Source: a virus. Taken from it: 64,000 nt of DNA. The stretch covers positions 1 to 64,000 of IMG/VR virus record IMGVR_UViG_3300046454_000825; one strand, written 5' to 3'. Under the pieces are notes generated by a model. The model did not search any database and had not been told where the DNA came from. It saw nothing but the letters and a program-made list of their open reading frames with translations. Both the position numbers and the translations under genes were made by a program. This document shows positions 1 to 7,722 of the stretch, one piece after another (position 1 is the first letter of the stretch; each line of letters opens with the position of its first letter).

Positions 1-2
1 TC

Positions 3-608
3 CGGCGCTACATGATCGAGCGCTTCCGGCCGAAGCAGATCCGCGAAGTGAACTACGCGCTCGCCTACCACTTCGGCAACAAGCTCATGAGCTACGGCAT
101 GGATGAGACCGGCCTGGGCCTGCCGATGTACCAGGAGATGGAGGATGACGAGAACGCACCGCCCCGTCTGCTCGATGTCAGCCGCGGCTACTTCTTCAAC
201 GCCAACGTACCGGTCGCTGTCGAGAAGGAGTTCGTGATCGAAGACTCCAAGGGGCAGATGCGCGATCAGTACGGCTCGGCCGTCAAGGAGGAGTACGACG
301 AGCTCAGTGGGGAACGGCGGCTGGTGACATTCATGCCAATGCTGGAGTCCTCCACTCGCTACGTGCGCAGTTGGATCGACAACGGCAAGCTACTGCTCCC
401 ATTCGATCCGGATCTGGTCTCCGACTTCCAAGGTGAGACCCATCAGCGCGTGAAAGCAGTCGGCCAGCGTGTCGGCTCCCGTAACAAGGGAAACGCCTTC
501 CACATTCTCGACTCCGTGCGGGCTGCAGCTCAGGCCGAGCACTCCGACAAGGTGGAGGCCGAAATGGAAGGAGAGTTCGTCGAGGACGTGCTCGACTACG
601 CGGGATGA
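3..608 (+). CDS. terL: terminase large subunit, C-terminal part (cut by window edge)
   Basis: The frame is open to the left edge, so only the C-terminal ~200 residues are present. Terminase large subunit couples ATP hydrolysis to DNA packaging and cuts concatemers with a C-terminal RNase H-like nuclease; this fragment would belong to the nuclease part. Support: the segment NGKLLLPFDPDLVSDFQ resembles the 'lrlP.dp.Li.el' stretch late in terminases, and GNAFHILDSVRAAA resembles the 'hDalDAlr.al' helix that carries the last acidic residue. The position directly upstream of the structural genes fits. No ATPase motif is visible because the N-terminus lies outside. It overlaps the next gene by ATGA. 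Confidence 0.75.
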   Translation, partial: RRYMIERFRPKQIREVNYALAYHFGNKLMSYGMDETGLGLPMYQEMEDDENAPPRLLDVSRGYFFNANVPVAVEKEFVIEDSKGQMRDQYGSAVKEEYDELSGERRLVTFMPMLESSTRYVRSWIDNGKLLLPFDPDLVSDFQGETHQRVKAVGQRVGSRNKGNAFHILDSVRAAAQAEHSDKVEAEMEGEFVEDVLDYAG

Positions 609-1009
609 CCTACAAAGAAGTACAAGAAGTAGTTGAGGAAATCTCGAAACTTCACATCCCGGAGTGGAAAGATCACGGTGTCAAAGAGAAAATCGAAGCG
701 CTGGAAGATCATCTTCTGCGCACCGCGCGCGCGCGAGGCATACTCGAAGAAGCCCGCCTTGGCCTTGAGGACGTGTACGAAGAAATTGACGTCAAGTGGC
801 GAGGCTTGGAGGGCTGGGAAATGTATCTGCGCAACAAGCCCAAGAGCCAGGTCGAGATCGACGACGCCAAAGGGCAGGCCGACCCGGAGCTCCACTCCGA
901 GCGCCGGCTATGCATCAAACTGCTGAGGCAGGTGGGGAACCAGATCCGCAGGCTCGAAAAAGACGACGCCGCGGCGAGTCGGATCTACACCATGCTGACG
1001 GGAAGTTAG
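605..1009 (+). CDS. hypothetical helical protein after terminase
   Basis: 134 aa, starting in an ATGA overlap with the terminase stop, so probably translationally coupled to it. Composition is charged and helical throughout, with a likely coiled coil over the first 60 residues and around residues 100-125. No enzymatic motif. The position next to terminase would allow a packaging accessory role, but nothing in the sequence shows it. Not recognised as a family. Confidence 0.7.
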   Translation: MTYKEVQEVVEEISKLHIPEWKDHGVKEKIEALEDHLLRTARARGILEEARLGLEDVYEEIDVKWRGLEGWEMYLRNKPKSQVEIDDAKGQADPELHSERRLCIKLLRQVGNQIRRLEKDDAAASRIYTMLTGS

Positions 1010-1148
1010 CGAGCTGACCCGGACCCCCGCAGAAGAGAGGCTCGACCCCGATCCGGTGGGTTGCCGAGCTTCTGTCTTAGCCTGATCCCCGCGTACCCGC
1101 CGAAGCGGTCTCGGCGAGGGGCCGTGGCGTGTTCGCCAGCTCGACTCG

Positions 1149-1154
1149 TACATT
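1149..1154 (+). promoter_or_regulatory. -10 element TACATT, probable leaderless promoter
   Basis: TACATT, preceded by TCG, ends 7 nt before the ATG at 1162. No Shine-Dalgarno sequence lies between them. The same TCGTANATT arrangement recurs before other starts at 1929, 4113 and 12278. No convincing -35 was seen. Confidence 0.5.
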
Positions 1155-1161
1155 ACACGAC

Positions 1162-1749
1162 ATGTACTCCGGAGTGCAGTGTTTCTGGGTTGAGCCCAAC
1201 GGCAAAGCCGATCGGTCGCTGCGTCGCTATGGCGGCGAGGGCTGCCCGCTGAGGGAGGGTGCATACACCAGCTCCCACAACGCCAGCGTCGACATCGGCC
1301 AGTTCGACGTCATCAGGACGGAGCCCAACGACGAGGGCATCCGGTACATAGCTTCGATCCCGGTCGATGAGTACCTTGGCGACCCCCGCTGGCCGACGCA
1401 TTGCGAGTGCGGCTACGAGTTCCAGGCCGACGACAAGTGGCAGGTCAACCAGGATGAGATCTACATCGCCGAGGATGGCCGGCAGACCTACATCAGGGCC
1501 GCTCTCGGCCGCAAGCCGCTCCCAGGAGCCATGTTCGACACCTTCTGGAGGCCGAACGCCCGGAAAGAGGACGGCCTGGCGATCTCCGTGATCCTCCCGA
1601 ATGGCCTGGACTGGTGCATCGACGGCGAGGCCAGCAGCGGCGGCTTCTGGGAGCGGACGGGCACGCCGCCCAATCTGACGGTCTCCCCGTCGATCCAGGG
1701 CGGCGACTACCACGGATACCTGCGGGATGGCGCTCTGACGGACGGGTAG
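1162..1749 (+). CDS. hypothetical protein between terminase and portal
   Basis: 195 aa. The ATG at 1162 was chosen over an upstream in-frame ATG at 1129 because a TACATT -10 element ends 7 nt before it and the first residues (MYSGVQCFW) then read as a folded start. The protein is soluble and beta-rich with a CEC pair near residue 78. No catalytic motif was recognised. It sits between terminase and portal and is followed by a hairpin, so it may form its own transcription unit. Function unknown. Confidence 0.65.
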   Translation: MYSGVQCFWVEPNGKADRSLRRYGGEGCPLREGAYTSSHNASVDIGQFDVIRTEPNDEGIRYIASIPVDEYLGDPRWPTHCECGYEFQADDKWQVNQDEIYIAEDGRQTYIRAALGRKPLPGAMFDTFWRPNARKEDGLAISVILPNGLDWCIDGEASSGGFWERTGTPPNLTVSPSIQGGDYHGYLRDGALTDG

Positions 1750-1750
1750 C

Positions 1751-1801
1751 GAGAGACGCGCATCGAGCTCTCGCAAGGGGCGGAGCCGCGCTGCGTCTCT
1801 C
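1751..1801 (+). terminator. long inverted repeat, possible terminator
   Basis: GAGAGACGC (1751-1759) is perfectly complementary to GCGTCTCTC (1793-1801), directly after the stop at 1749. There is no T run, so this may be a weak terminator or an RNA processing site. A second imperfect hairpin (CGAAG near 1809 with CTTCG near 1843) follows. Confidence 0.4.
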
Positions 1802-1916
1802 TCGTCGGCCGAAGCCCCTTGACCATAGACAAGGAGCGAGCCTTCGTGCCGGGCACCTTAACTTAGTCATCCGATGGCTAAATTGCCGTCAACGGGGTCT
1901 AGTCCGAGCGGAATCG

Positions 1917-1922
1917 TAGATT
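1917..1922 (+). promoter_or_regulatory. -10 element TAGATT, probable leaderless promoter of portal
   Basis: TAGATT in the context ATCGTAGATTA ends exactly 6 nt before the portal ATG at 1929, so the predicted transcript would begin at or next to the start codon. No Shine-Dalgarno sequence is present. Confidence 0.55.
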
Positions 1923-1928
1923 AGGTCC

Positions 1929-4103
1929 ATGGATCTGGTTCTTCCGCCTGGCGTGTCGCCGGGCTTTCTTGACGGCGAGCCGGGTCCTATGGGCGAGGGG
2001 CCGGACGGCGTCGTCATCGACAACCAGACCGGCCTGCCCGACGACTTCATCGGCGACGCGACCCGGACGTTCATAGAGGAGAACTCATCTTTCGGGCCGC
2101 AGGTGATGGACTACCAGTTCTACAGCGGCGCGGGCTCTTCGATCATGACGCGCACCGAGTTCCGGCAGCCGTCGACGATCGTCGAGGAGATCCGCGTCGC
2201 GCGCCACCTGGCCGAGCGAGACGATGACGTCGCCGCGGTCATGGGCGAGATGATCGGCACCGCGTTCTCAGAAGGCCTGGAAACCCAGCATGCCGACGAG
2301 AAAACCAAAGCGATCTTCTGCGCGATCAACGAGGAGATGGACATCGAGGCGGTCCTCTCGGAGATGTACCGCGAGTGGCTGATCGCCAGCCAGGTCAACA
2401 CTGCGATGCTCTTCAGCCGCAGCAACCTCGAATACGAGATGAGCGAGGCGACGCGGACCCTGAACGTCTCGGCCGCGGTCCCGCGCGTGGGCGTGCTGGC
2501 CTCCGAGAACATCCGCGTGCTCGGCAACGACACCTTCGGCACCGGCACGCTGGCCTACGACCCCGACAACGAGAAACTGCGGATCTGGCTGCGCGAGTAC
2601 TTCGACAAAGGCACGAGCGTCGCTCGCAAAGCCGAAATGGGCAGGCAGGACCGAATCGCGGCGAACCTCTTCACGGCTCAGATCTACGTCAACCCCTTCG
2701 AAGTGGACATGCCGTCGACGACGACGGGCGTCCTCTACCTGCTGAACCCCCAGATCGTCCAGCGATCGACGATGCCGAAGGGCTCTTGGCGCTACCCGCG
2801 TCCGTTGCTGACGCGCAACTTCCCACTCCTGGAGGCCAAGAGACTCCTGAACATCATGGATTTCGCGCTGCTGCAGGGCGGCTCGAACTTCATCGTGGTG
2901 GCGAAGAAGGGCTCCGACAAACGGCCAGCGCGCCCCAACGAGGTGGCCAACCTGCGCGAGGTGATCCGCCGTTCCTCGAAAACGGGCGTCATCGTCGGCG
3001 ATCACCGCCTGTCCTTCGAGATCATCACCCCCAAACTCGACGAGCTCCTCAACCCGACCAAGCGCCGGCTGATCGGCCGCAAACTGGTCATGGGCATGAT
3101 GCGCGTGGCCGACCACGGCGACGACAAAGGCTCCGAAACGGCGAAGGCAGAGACCGAGACCTACGGCCGGGTGATCTCCTGGGACCGGGCGGCGATCGCC
3201 CGCCACATGAAACGGAACGTCTACAAGGAGACCGCCCGGCGCAACTCCAGCATCCTCAAAGGGCCGGCGTCGCTGTGGTTCCCGAAAGTCATTCTCCAGG
3301 GCACGCAGTATTTCACCGACTTCGTGTTGAAATTGCGCGACCGCGGAGATATTCCTCGCAAGGCGGCGGTGCAGGCAGCGGGCTTCGACTACGAGGCTGG
3401 ACTCGCGCAGCGCAAACGCGAGCTCGCCAACGGCGACGACGCCGTGCTGATCCCGGGGATGGTGCCGCACAGCTCCCCCGAACAGCCCGGCCAGCAGCCC
3501 AGCCCGAACGACAACGGCGGTGGCAGGCCTCCCGGCGGCGGTCCCGAAGACGCCTACCGCGGCAAACGGGTGATCGCTAAAAACGCCGGCGAGACGATCA
3601 AAGCGTGGCTCGACGATGACCCGGAGATCAATCAGGTCGTGCGCATGGGCGAGATCACCCTCGGGATGCTGGAGGAGTACTCCGATCGCGACGTGGGCCG
3701 CATGACGGGCAACGAGCGCACCGCACTCGACCTCACCGAGCCGACCCAGATCGCCACAACCGTCTACGTCCCGGTCAACCCCGGCTACATGGTCAACGAC
3801 GTGAAAGCCGTGCGCCTGGCCGACGGCCTCTCCGCGCTGATCGGCACCGAGGTCGCCAGCGACGCGATCGTCACCAAAGTGCTCTGCTTCCGCGAGCCGC
3901 AGTTCACCCTCAAAGAGGCCGAGGAGATGGCGCTGCGCTGGGGATTCGTCACCCGTGAGATGCCCCAGCTTGCGCCGCCGGCGGACCCGGAGGAGACGGC
4001 AGCCGTGCCGCCCGTGAACATCAACTTCAACCTGCCGGAGAGCGTGATCAAGTACCTCGAAGGGCTGGCGGGCGGCAACATCGACCCAGGGGACGGTTCG
4101 TAA
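1929..4103 (+). CDS. portal protein
   Basis: 724 aa, within the usual portal range. Portal forms the dodecameric ring at the capsid vertex through which DNA enters and to which the tail connects. Support: size, position after terminase and before protease, scaffold and capsid, and an internal pattern resembling siphovirus portals (a long helical mid-region around residues 70-150, an alpha/beta clip region, and a Pro/Gly-rich flexible segment near residues 515-545 before a C-terminal extension). The C-terminal ~170 residues (after PPGGGPEDAYRGKR) may be an added domain. No RBS; the start is set by the -10 element 6 nt upstream. Its stop codon lies inside the next gene's -10 element. Confidence 0.8.
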   Translation: MDLVLPPGVSPGFLDGEPGPMGEGPDGVVIDNQTGLPDDFIGDATRTFIEENSSFGPQVMDYQFYSGAGSSIMTRTEFRQPSTIVEEIRVARHLAERDDDVAAVMGEMIGTAFSEGLETQHADEKTKAIFCAINEEMDIEAVLSEMYREWLIASQVNTAMLFSRSNLEYEMSEATRTLNVSAAVPRVGVLASENIRVLGNDTFGTGTLAYDPDNEKLRIWLREYFDKGTSVARKAEMGRQDRIAANLFTAQIYVNPFEVDMPSTTTGVLYLLNPQIVQRSTMPKGSWRYPRPLLTRNFPLLEAKRLLNIMDFALLQGGSNFIVVAKKGSDKRPARPNEVANLREVIRRSSKTGVIVGDHRLSFEIITPKLDELLNPTKRRLIGRKLVMGMMRVADHGDDKGSETAKAETETYGRVISWDRAAIARHMKRNVYKETARRNSSILKGPASLWFPKVILQGTQYFTDFVLKLRDRGDIPRKAAVQAAGFDYEAGLAQRKRELANGDDAVLIPGMVPHSSPEQPGQQPSPNDNGGGRPPGGGPEDAYRGKRVIAKNAGETIKAWLDDDPEINQVVRMGEITLGMLEEYSDRDVGRMTGNERTALDLTEPTQIATTVYVPVNPGYMVNDVKAVRLADGLSALIGTEVASDAIVTKVLCFREPQFTLKEAEEMALRWGFVTREMPQLAPPADPEETAAVPPVNINFNLPESVIKYLEGLAGGNIDPGDGS

Positions 4104-4106
4104 ATT
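4101..4106 (+). promoter_or_regulatory. -10 element TAAATT, probable leaderless promoter of head-fibre gene
   Basis: TAAATT in the context TTCGTAAATTA overlaps the portal stop codon (TAA 4101-4103) and ends exactly 6 nt before the ATG at 4113. Confidence 0.55.
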
Positions 4107-4112
4107 ACGATC

Positions 4113-5390
4113 ATGGACGCCGTCGGCTTCATCACCAATCTGAGAGGCGTAGAGGAGGTCCAGGCCCGGCGTCTGTTCGTCGACCACGATGAACGGATCG
4201 CAGCGGTGGAGGCTGGCGGCGGCTCCCAGGCTGAGACCGAAGTGAAAGTCATCAACCTGGGGAGTGACTGGTCGGGAGGGGATCTGCTCGGCGCGCGCGT
4301 TAGTTCCCCGCCGAAATCTCATAAGCTCGACCTTCGAGACGGCACTGCAGCGTCGCCCGCCAAGTCTGGCGTCACCGCGAGTATCAGCCGCACAGACTCC
4401 ACGAGCAGAGCCGAACTGAACGAAATCGGCCCGACCGGCACCGACGGTCCCGACGGTGCATCAGCGATGCGGATCACGATCAAGGGGACGCCGGCGTCGC
4501 AGGTGCAGATCACAGCCCTCACTCTTCGCGCGTGGCAGACCGGCACCGAAAACGGTGGAGAAGTCAGCGCGGACGCCACGCCGCTGATGTCACTTTCCCG
4601 GGTGTCGGGTAGCGGCATGGGCCGCGCGATCGCCGCTTACTTCGAGACGGTGCGAGAAACCGCGACGTCCGGTGGGCAGCAGGGGCTGGAGATCCGGGTC
4701 AAGAACGAATCCGGCGAAGACGACTCCTACCTGACCAGCGGTGGTTCGAAGTCGATGGGGCTCTGGATCTGCGCCAGCGGCTTGAAACGTGCCGGTGCGG
4801 CCGTGCAGATCGGCCACAACTTCTCCCAGACCTTCGACGTCGGCTTCGCGGCCAATCCCGAATCGCTGGTCTCATCCTTCCTACGCGACGAGTCCGAAGC
4901 TCTGCGCTCGCTCTTCATCCGCGGCAAACACGAAAAAGGCGCGATCGTCGTCAACAAGGAAGCCGGCCATGTGATCATCGGCCGAGAAGAAGCCCAGCAG
5001 GCCACGCCGCTGCTCGAAGTCTATTCCGAATCGGGAACCGATCCGATTGTCAGCTTCGGCAGCGACAAAGGCGTCAGTCACCGCGCTCAGTTGATCCGGA
5101 ACTCGACCGGCAACCTCGGTGCCTTCGCCTCCAACATCGAAAACGGCTTCCTCACCGGGACCAAACAGGGTGACACCGGCCTCACCTTCACCGCCGGCAA
5201 GACCTTCCATATCGGTGCGGTGGGGAAAACCTCCCAGATCCGTGTGGAAGAAGCGAAACTTGGCTTCTACGGCGTCGCCCCCGTGGCAAGGGCTGGAGCG
5301 ATCTCTTCACCTGCTGCCGAAGTCGCGCCGCTGAAGACCGCCGTCGATGCAATCCGCGTAGCCCTCACCAACGTCGGGATCACCTCATGA
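4113..5390 (+). CDS. predicted head fibre (capsid-attached fibre)
   Basis: 425 aa. Beta-rich with a fibre-type C-terminus: KLGFYGVAPVARAGA followed by a short helix (LKTAVDAIRVALTNVGI). That ending is common in tail and head fibre proteins and probably forms a trimeric tip. Residues 1-50 are helical and could anchor the fibre. The gene lies between portal and protease rather than with the tail genes, which is where head-fibre genes of several actinophages occur, hence the call. It overlaps the next gene by ATGA. It could instead be a misplaced tail fibre. Receptor unknown. Confidence 0.6.
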   Translation: MDAVGFITNLRGVEEVQARRLFVDHDERIAAVEAGGGSQAETEVKVINLGSDWSGGDLLGARVSSPPKSHKLDLRDGTAASPAKSGVTASISRTDSTSRAELNEIGPTGTDGPDGASAMRITIKGTPASQVQITALTLRAWQTGTENGGEVSADATPLMSLSRVSGSGMGRAIAAYFETVRETATSGGQQGLEIRVKNESGEDDSYLTSGGSKSMGLWICASGLKRAGAAVQIGHNFSQTFDVGFAANPESLVSSFLRDESEALRSLFIRGKHEKGAIVVNKEAGHVIIGREEAQQATPLLEVYSESGTDPIVSFGSDKGVSHRAQLIRNSTGNLGAFASNIENGFLTGTKQGDTGLTFTAGKTFHIGAVGKTSQIRVEEAKLGFYGVAPVARAGAISSPAAEVAPLKTAVDAIRVALTNVGITS

Positions 5391-5665
5391 GCACTCGACC
5401 CAAAAAGCCGCGTAAACGGGCGCGCAAAGCCAAGCCGAAAAAACCAGGTGACATCCTCAAACCGGTGAAGATCACGGGGTGTGTGCTCTGGGGAGCCAGG
5501 TACAACGAGCACGGAGAACAGATCGGCGAAGAGCCGATGACCAACCCCCAGGAGCCGTTCGTCATCTGGGCACCCAACTTCCCGAAACTGAAGCAGACAA
5601 TCGACCGGGAGCTCAAGGTGGCAGAAGCCGCCGAGGCTGCCCGAGAGGCGGACGGAGATGGCTAA
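5387..5665 (+). CDS. hypothetical protein with basic N-terminus
   Basis: 92 aa. The first ~25 residues are Lys/Arg-rich (RPKKPRKRARKAKPKK), the middle is folded-looking (ILKPVKITGCVLWGARYNE) and the C-terminus is an acidic helix. It starts in an ATGA overlap with the head-fibre gene and overlaps the protease start by 8 nt, so it is translated as part of the same unit. The basic tail would suit nucleic-acid or capsid contact. Family not recognised. Confidence 0.7.
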   Translation: MSTRPKKPRKRARKAKPKKPGDILKPVKITGCVLWGARYNEHGEQIGEEPMTNPQEPFVIWAPNFPKLKQTIDRELKVAEAAEAAREADGDG

Positions 5666-7049
5666 GTTGAAGTCGACAGTGTTCGAGCGCGGCGATCGCC
5701 TCTACATCGTCTCCGAGGTGGCACCCATCCGGCCGACCGATGAGGAGATCGCGGAGTTCGCCTTCTCACAGGAGCTGATGAAACAGGCTCCCAACCCGGC
5801 GATCAAATGGCTGCAGGGACAGTTCGTCGAGGCCGACAAACCCAATCGCAACGGCCAGCAGTGGACTGAGGGTGAGGTCGCGATCAAGTCGTTGACCCCG
5901 ATGTTCATGCCCGTGACGGTAATGCACGACACCCGCTCGGCAGTCGGCCTGATCGCCGACACAAGGCTCCAGACCCCAGACGCTGATGGCGTTCCGCGTG
6001 CTCGAATCGACAACACCTTGGCGATCTGGTCGCACCGTTTCCCGGAGGTCGCAGAAGAAATCGACATCAACTACGAGAAGGGCTCGTTGATGCAGTCGAT
6101 GGAGGCTCTGTCGCCAGCCTACGACTGCGGTGAGTGCGGTAAGACCTTCGCCAAGTTGCCGGGTGGGGCCGAGCGCGCCAACTGGTGTGAGCACCTCAAG
6201 GCTGGAGAAGGTCGAGGCACTCGTATATTACGCAATGTCGTCTTCACGGGAACCGGACTCATCTTCGGAACTCAAGGTAAGACGGGGGCAAATCCCTCAG
6301 GTCACCTAGAGGTTTTCCAGGAGGAGATCGCCGAGTTTCACGAGAGGGCTCATAAAGAGACTAGGCGAACCGGTAAGCGAAGCGACACACCAAAGCGAAG
6401 GAGAAAGACTTCAATGAGCGAGATCGAGATCAGCCACGACGAGTACGCAAGTCTCCGCGAGCGTCCCTCGAAAGAGGAGCTGGCCGCGGAGAAGCAGCGT
6501 GCCGACAAGGCCACCGAGGATCTCGCGGAGGCGAACAAGAACCTGGAGCAGGCGGAGACCGCCAAGACCAAGGCTGAGGAGGAGAAAGCCGAGGTCGACA
6601 AGAAGCTCAAGGCTGCCGAAGAGGAGAAGGCCGAGGTCACGCTTCGCGCAGAGCGGATCGGCAAATTCGGCGACGGCTTCCTGCACAAGCTCGGTGAGAA
6701 CACGAAGAAGAACCTCACCGAGCAGGCCGGCACGATGGAGGAGGACGCCTGGGAGTCCAGGGTCGCCGAAGTCGAGGAGATGGCCGGCGTCAAGCGTGAC
6801 GCCAAGCTGCAGAGCAAAAAAGGCGGCGAGGACAAGGACTCGAAAGAGACCCCCGCGGCCGAGACGTCTTCAACGGAGAGCGACGACAAGGAGTTCTCCA
6901 AAGAGGAGCTGGCCTCCACCGTCGTGCTCGACGGCGACGCGGAGGACACCAGCGGAGGAGGCGGCGGCAGCGGTGAGCCGTCCGTCAACCAGCGGAAGTC
7001 CGTGATGAGAGGTCTCATCCCGGGCCGAGAGCCGGCAAAGACCGAGTAG
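5658..7049 (+). CDS. capsid maturation protease, with in-frame scaffold domain
   Basis: 463 aa. The N-terminal ~230 residues resemble prohead proteases, which cleave scaffold and capsid proteins inside the prohead. Residues 61-66 (KPNRNG), H90 (MPVTVMHDT followed by VGLIADT) and S147 in QSMEA fit the His and Ser positions of a serine prohead protease. C157, C160, C177 and H179 form a zinc-knuckle-like set. The C-terminal ~210 residues are an acidic coiled coil, i.e. scaffold-like, and have their own start at 6414. The full-length product is thus a protease-scaffold fusion, as in lambda C/Nu3. Catalytic assignment is inferred. Confidence 0.75.
   Translation: MAKLKSTVFERGDRLYIVSEVAPIRPTDEEIAEFAFSQELMKQAPNPAIKWLQGQFVEADKPNRNGQQWTEGEVAIKSLTPMFMPVTVMHDTRSAVGLIADTRLQTPDADGVPRARIDNTLAIWSHRFPEVAEEIDINYEKGSLMQSMEALSPAYDCGECGKTFAKLPGGAERANWCEHLKAGEGRGTRILRNVVFTGTGLIFGTQGKTGANPSGHLEVFQEEIAEFHERAHKETRRTGKRSDTPKRRRKTSMSEIEISHDEYASLRERPSKEELAAEKQRADKATEDLAEANKNLEQAETAKTKAEEEKAEVDKKLKAAEEEKAEVTLRAERIGKFGDGFLHKLGENTKKNLTEQAGTMEEDAWESRVAEVEEMAGVKRDAKLQSKKGGEDKDSKETPAAETSSTESDDKEFSKEELASTVVLDGDAEDTSGGGGGSGEPSVNQRKSVMRGLIPGREPAKTE
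6224..6229 (+). promoter_or_regulatory. internal -10 element TATATT inside protease gene
   Basis: ACTCGTATATTA at 6219-6230 repeats exactly the sequence before the gene at 12278 (12257-12268). Here it lies inside the protease coding region about 185 nt upstream of the nested scaffold start. An ATG 5 nt downstream is out of frame and opens only a short ORF, so any transcript would serve the scaffold gene. Confidence 0.4.
6414..7049 (+). CDS. scaffold protein from internal in-frame start
   Basis: 211 aa, identical to the C-terminal part of the protease gene from its residue 253. The ATG at 6414 is preceded by AAGGAGAAAG (6398-6407), nearly the same RBS as the capsid-region gene at 7077. The product (MSEIEISHDEYASLRERP...) is an acidic coiled coil with EEK heptads over residues ~20-85, then a low-complexity Ser/Glu/Gly tail and a short basic C-terminus (RKSVMRGLIPGREP), the usual scaffold layout with a capsid-binding basic end. 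An internal start lets scaffold be made in excess over protease. Confidence 0.75.
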   Translation: MSEIEISHDEYASLRERPSKEELAAEKQRADKATEDLAEANKNLEQAETAKTKAEEEKAEVDKKLKAAEEEKAEVTLRAERIGKFGDGFLHKLGENTKKNLTEQAGTMEEDAWESRVAEVEEMAGVKRDAKLQSKKGGEDKDSKETPAAETSSTESDDKEFSKEELASTVVLDGDAEDTSGGGGGSGEPSVNQRKSVMRGLIPGREPAKTE

Positions 7050-7076
7050 GCCAACGGAGACCAAGGAGAAAGTTTA

Positions 7077-7649
7077 ATGTCCTTCCTAACCGAGAATTCG
7101 GGCTCCTTCGAGCTTACGTCGGTCAAAAACCTGCCCAACGCGCAGGTCGCCCATCCGGGCGAGCACTGGTCCAACCGCAAGGCCTCGGGCGCGATCGTCC
7201 CGGGTGCCGCGGTCGTGCCGCTGGCCTCGGGCTCCGCCCCGGACGCCACGATGGTGATGCGCCTGGCGAAATCCGGCGACGCCGTCACACAGCTTGCCGT
7301 CGCCCTGCGCACGGTTCAGACCCCCGACCCGAACAAGGGTCCCGGTTCACTCGGCCCGACCGAGATCATGAACCAGACCATCGCGTCCGGGGAGTACATC
7401 CACGCCCACTACACGGGCGTCCTGCGCCTCACCCTCGTCGTCCCCGACACGTACACCCCCGGCGAACTGATCGGGTGGGACGAAGCGGCGACGATGCCCG
7501 AAGGCAAGAACGGCAAAGGTGCCTGGACCAAGGACGCGAAAGCGGACGTCAAATCCGTCTTCGAAGTCATGGAGTGGGAGGAGGTCAACACGACCACCCA
7601 CGAAGGCATCTTGACCGTCCGATTCCTCCGCGGAGGCGGCGACGGCTAG
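7077..7649 (+). CDS. probable capsid decoration protein
   Basis: 190 aa, beta-rich and soluble, preceded by a strong RBS (AAGGAGAAAG, 4 nt from ATG). It lies between scaffold and major capsid protein, the usual place for head decoration or stabilisation proteins in siphoviruses. The central VVPLASGSAP and later beta-strands suit a trimeric beta-barrel cap, but no family signature is decisive. The role is inferred from position and size. Confidence 0.6.
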   Translation: MSFLTENSGSFELTSVKNLPNAQVAHPGEHWSNRKASGAIVPGAAVVPLASGSAPDATMVMRLAKSGDAVTQLAVALRTVQTPDPNKGPGSLGPTEIMNQTIASGEYIHAHYTGVLRLTLVVPDTYTPGELIGWDEAATMPEGKNGKGAWTKDAKADVKSVFEVMEWEEVNTTTHEGILTVRFLRGGGDG

Positions 7650-7722
7650 GGCCAGCGCAAGCTGACCCAGGCAAGGCAAACCCCGACGTAACTCTCAACC
7701 AAGGACCAGGAGAAAGAAAAAC

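Noticed and set aside
2268-4322. 684-codon open frame on the minus strand across the portal gene
   Set aside because: It is antisense to a well-supported portal, has no RBS, and its product is His/Arg/Val-rich without motifs. Long antisense frames are expected opposite GC-rich genes.
6235-6306. Short ORF starting 5 nt after the internal TATATT element
   Set aside because: Out of frame with the protease, only about two dozen codons, and no recognisable product.
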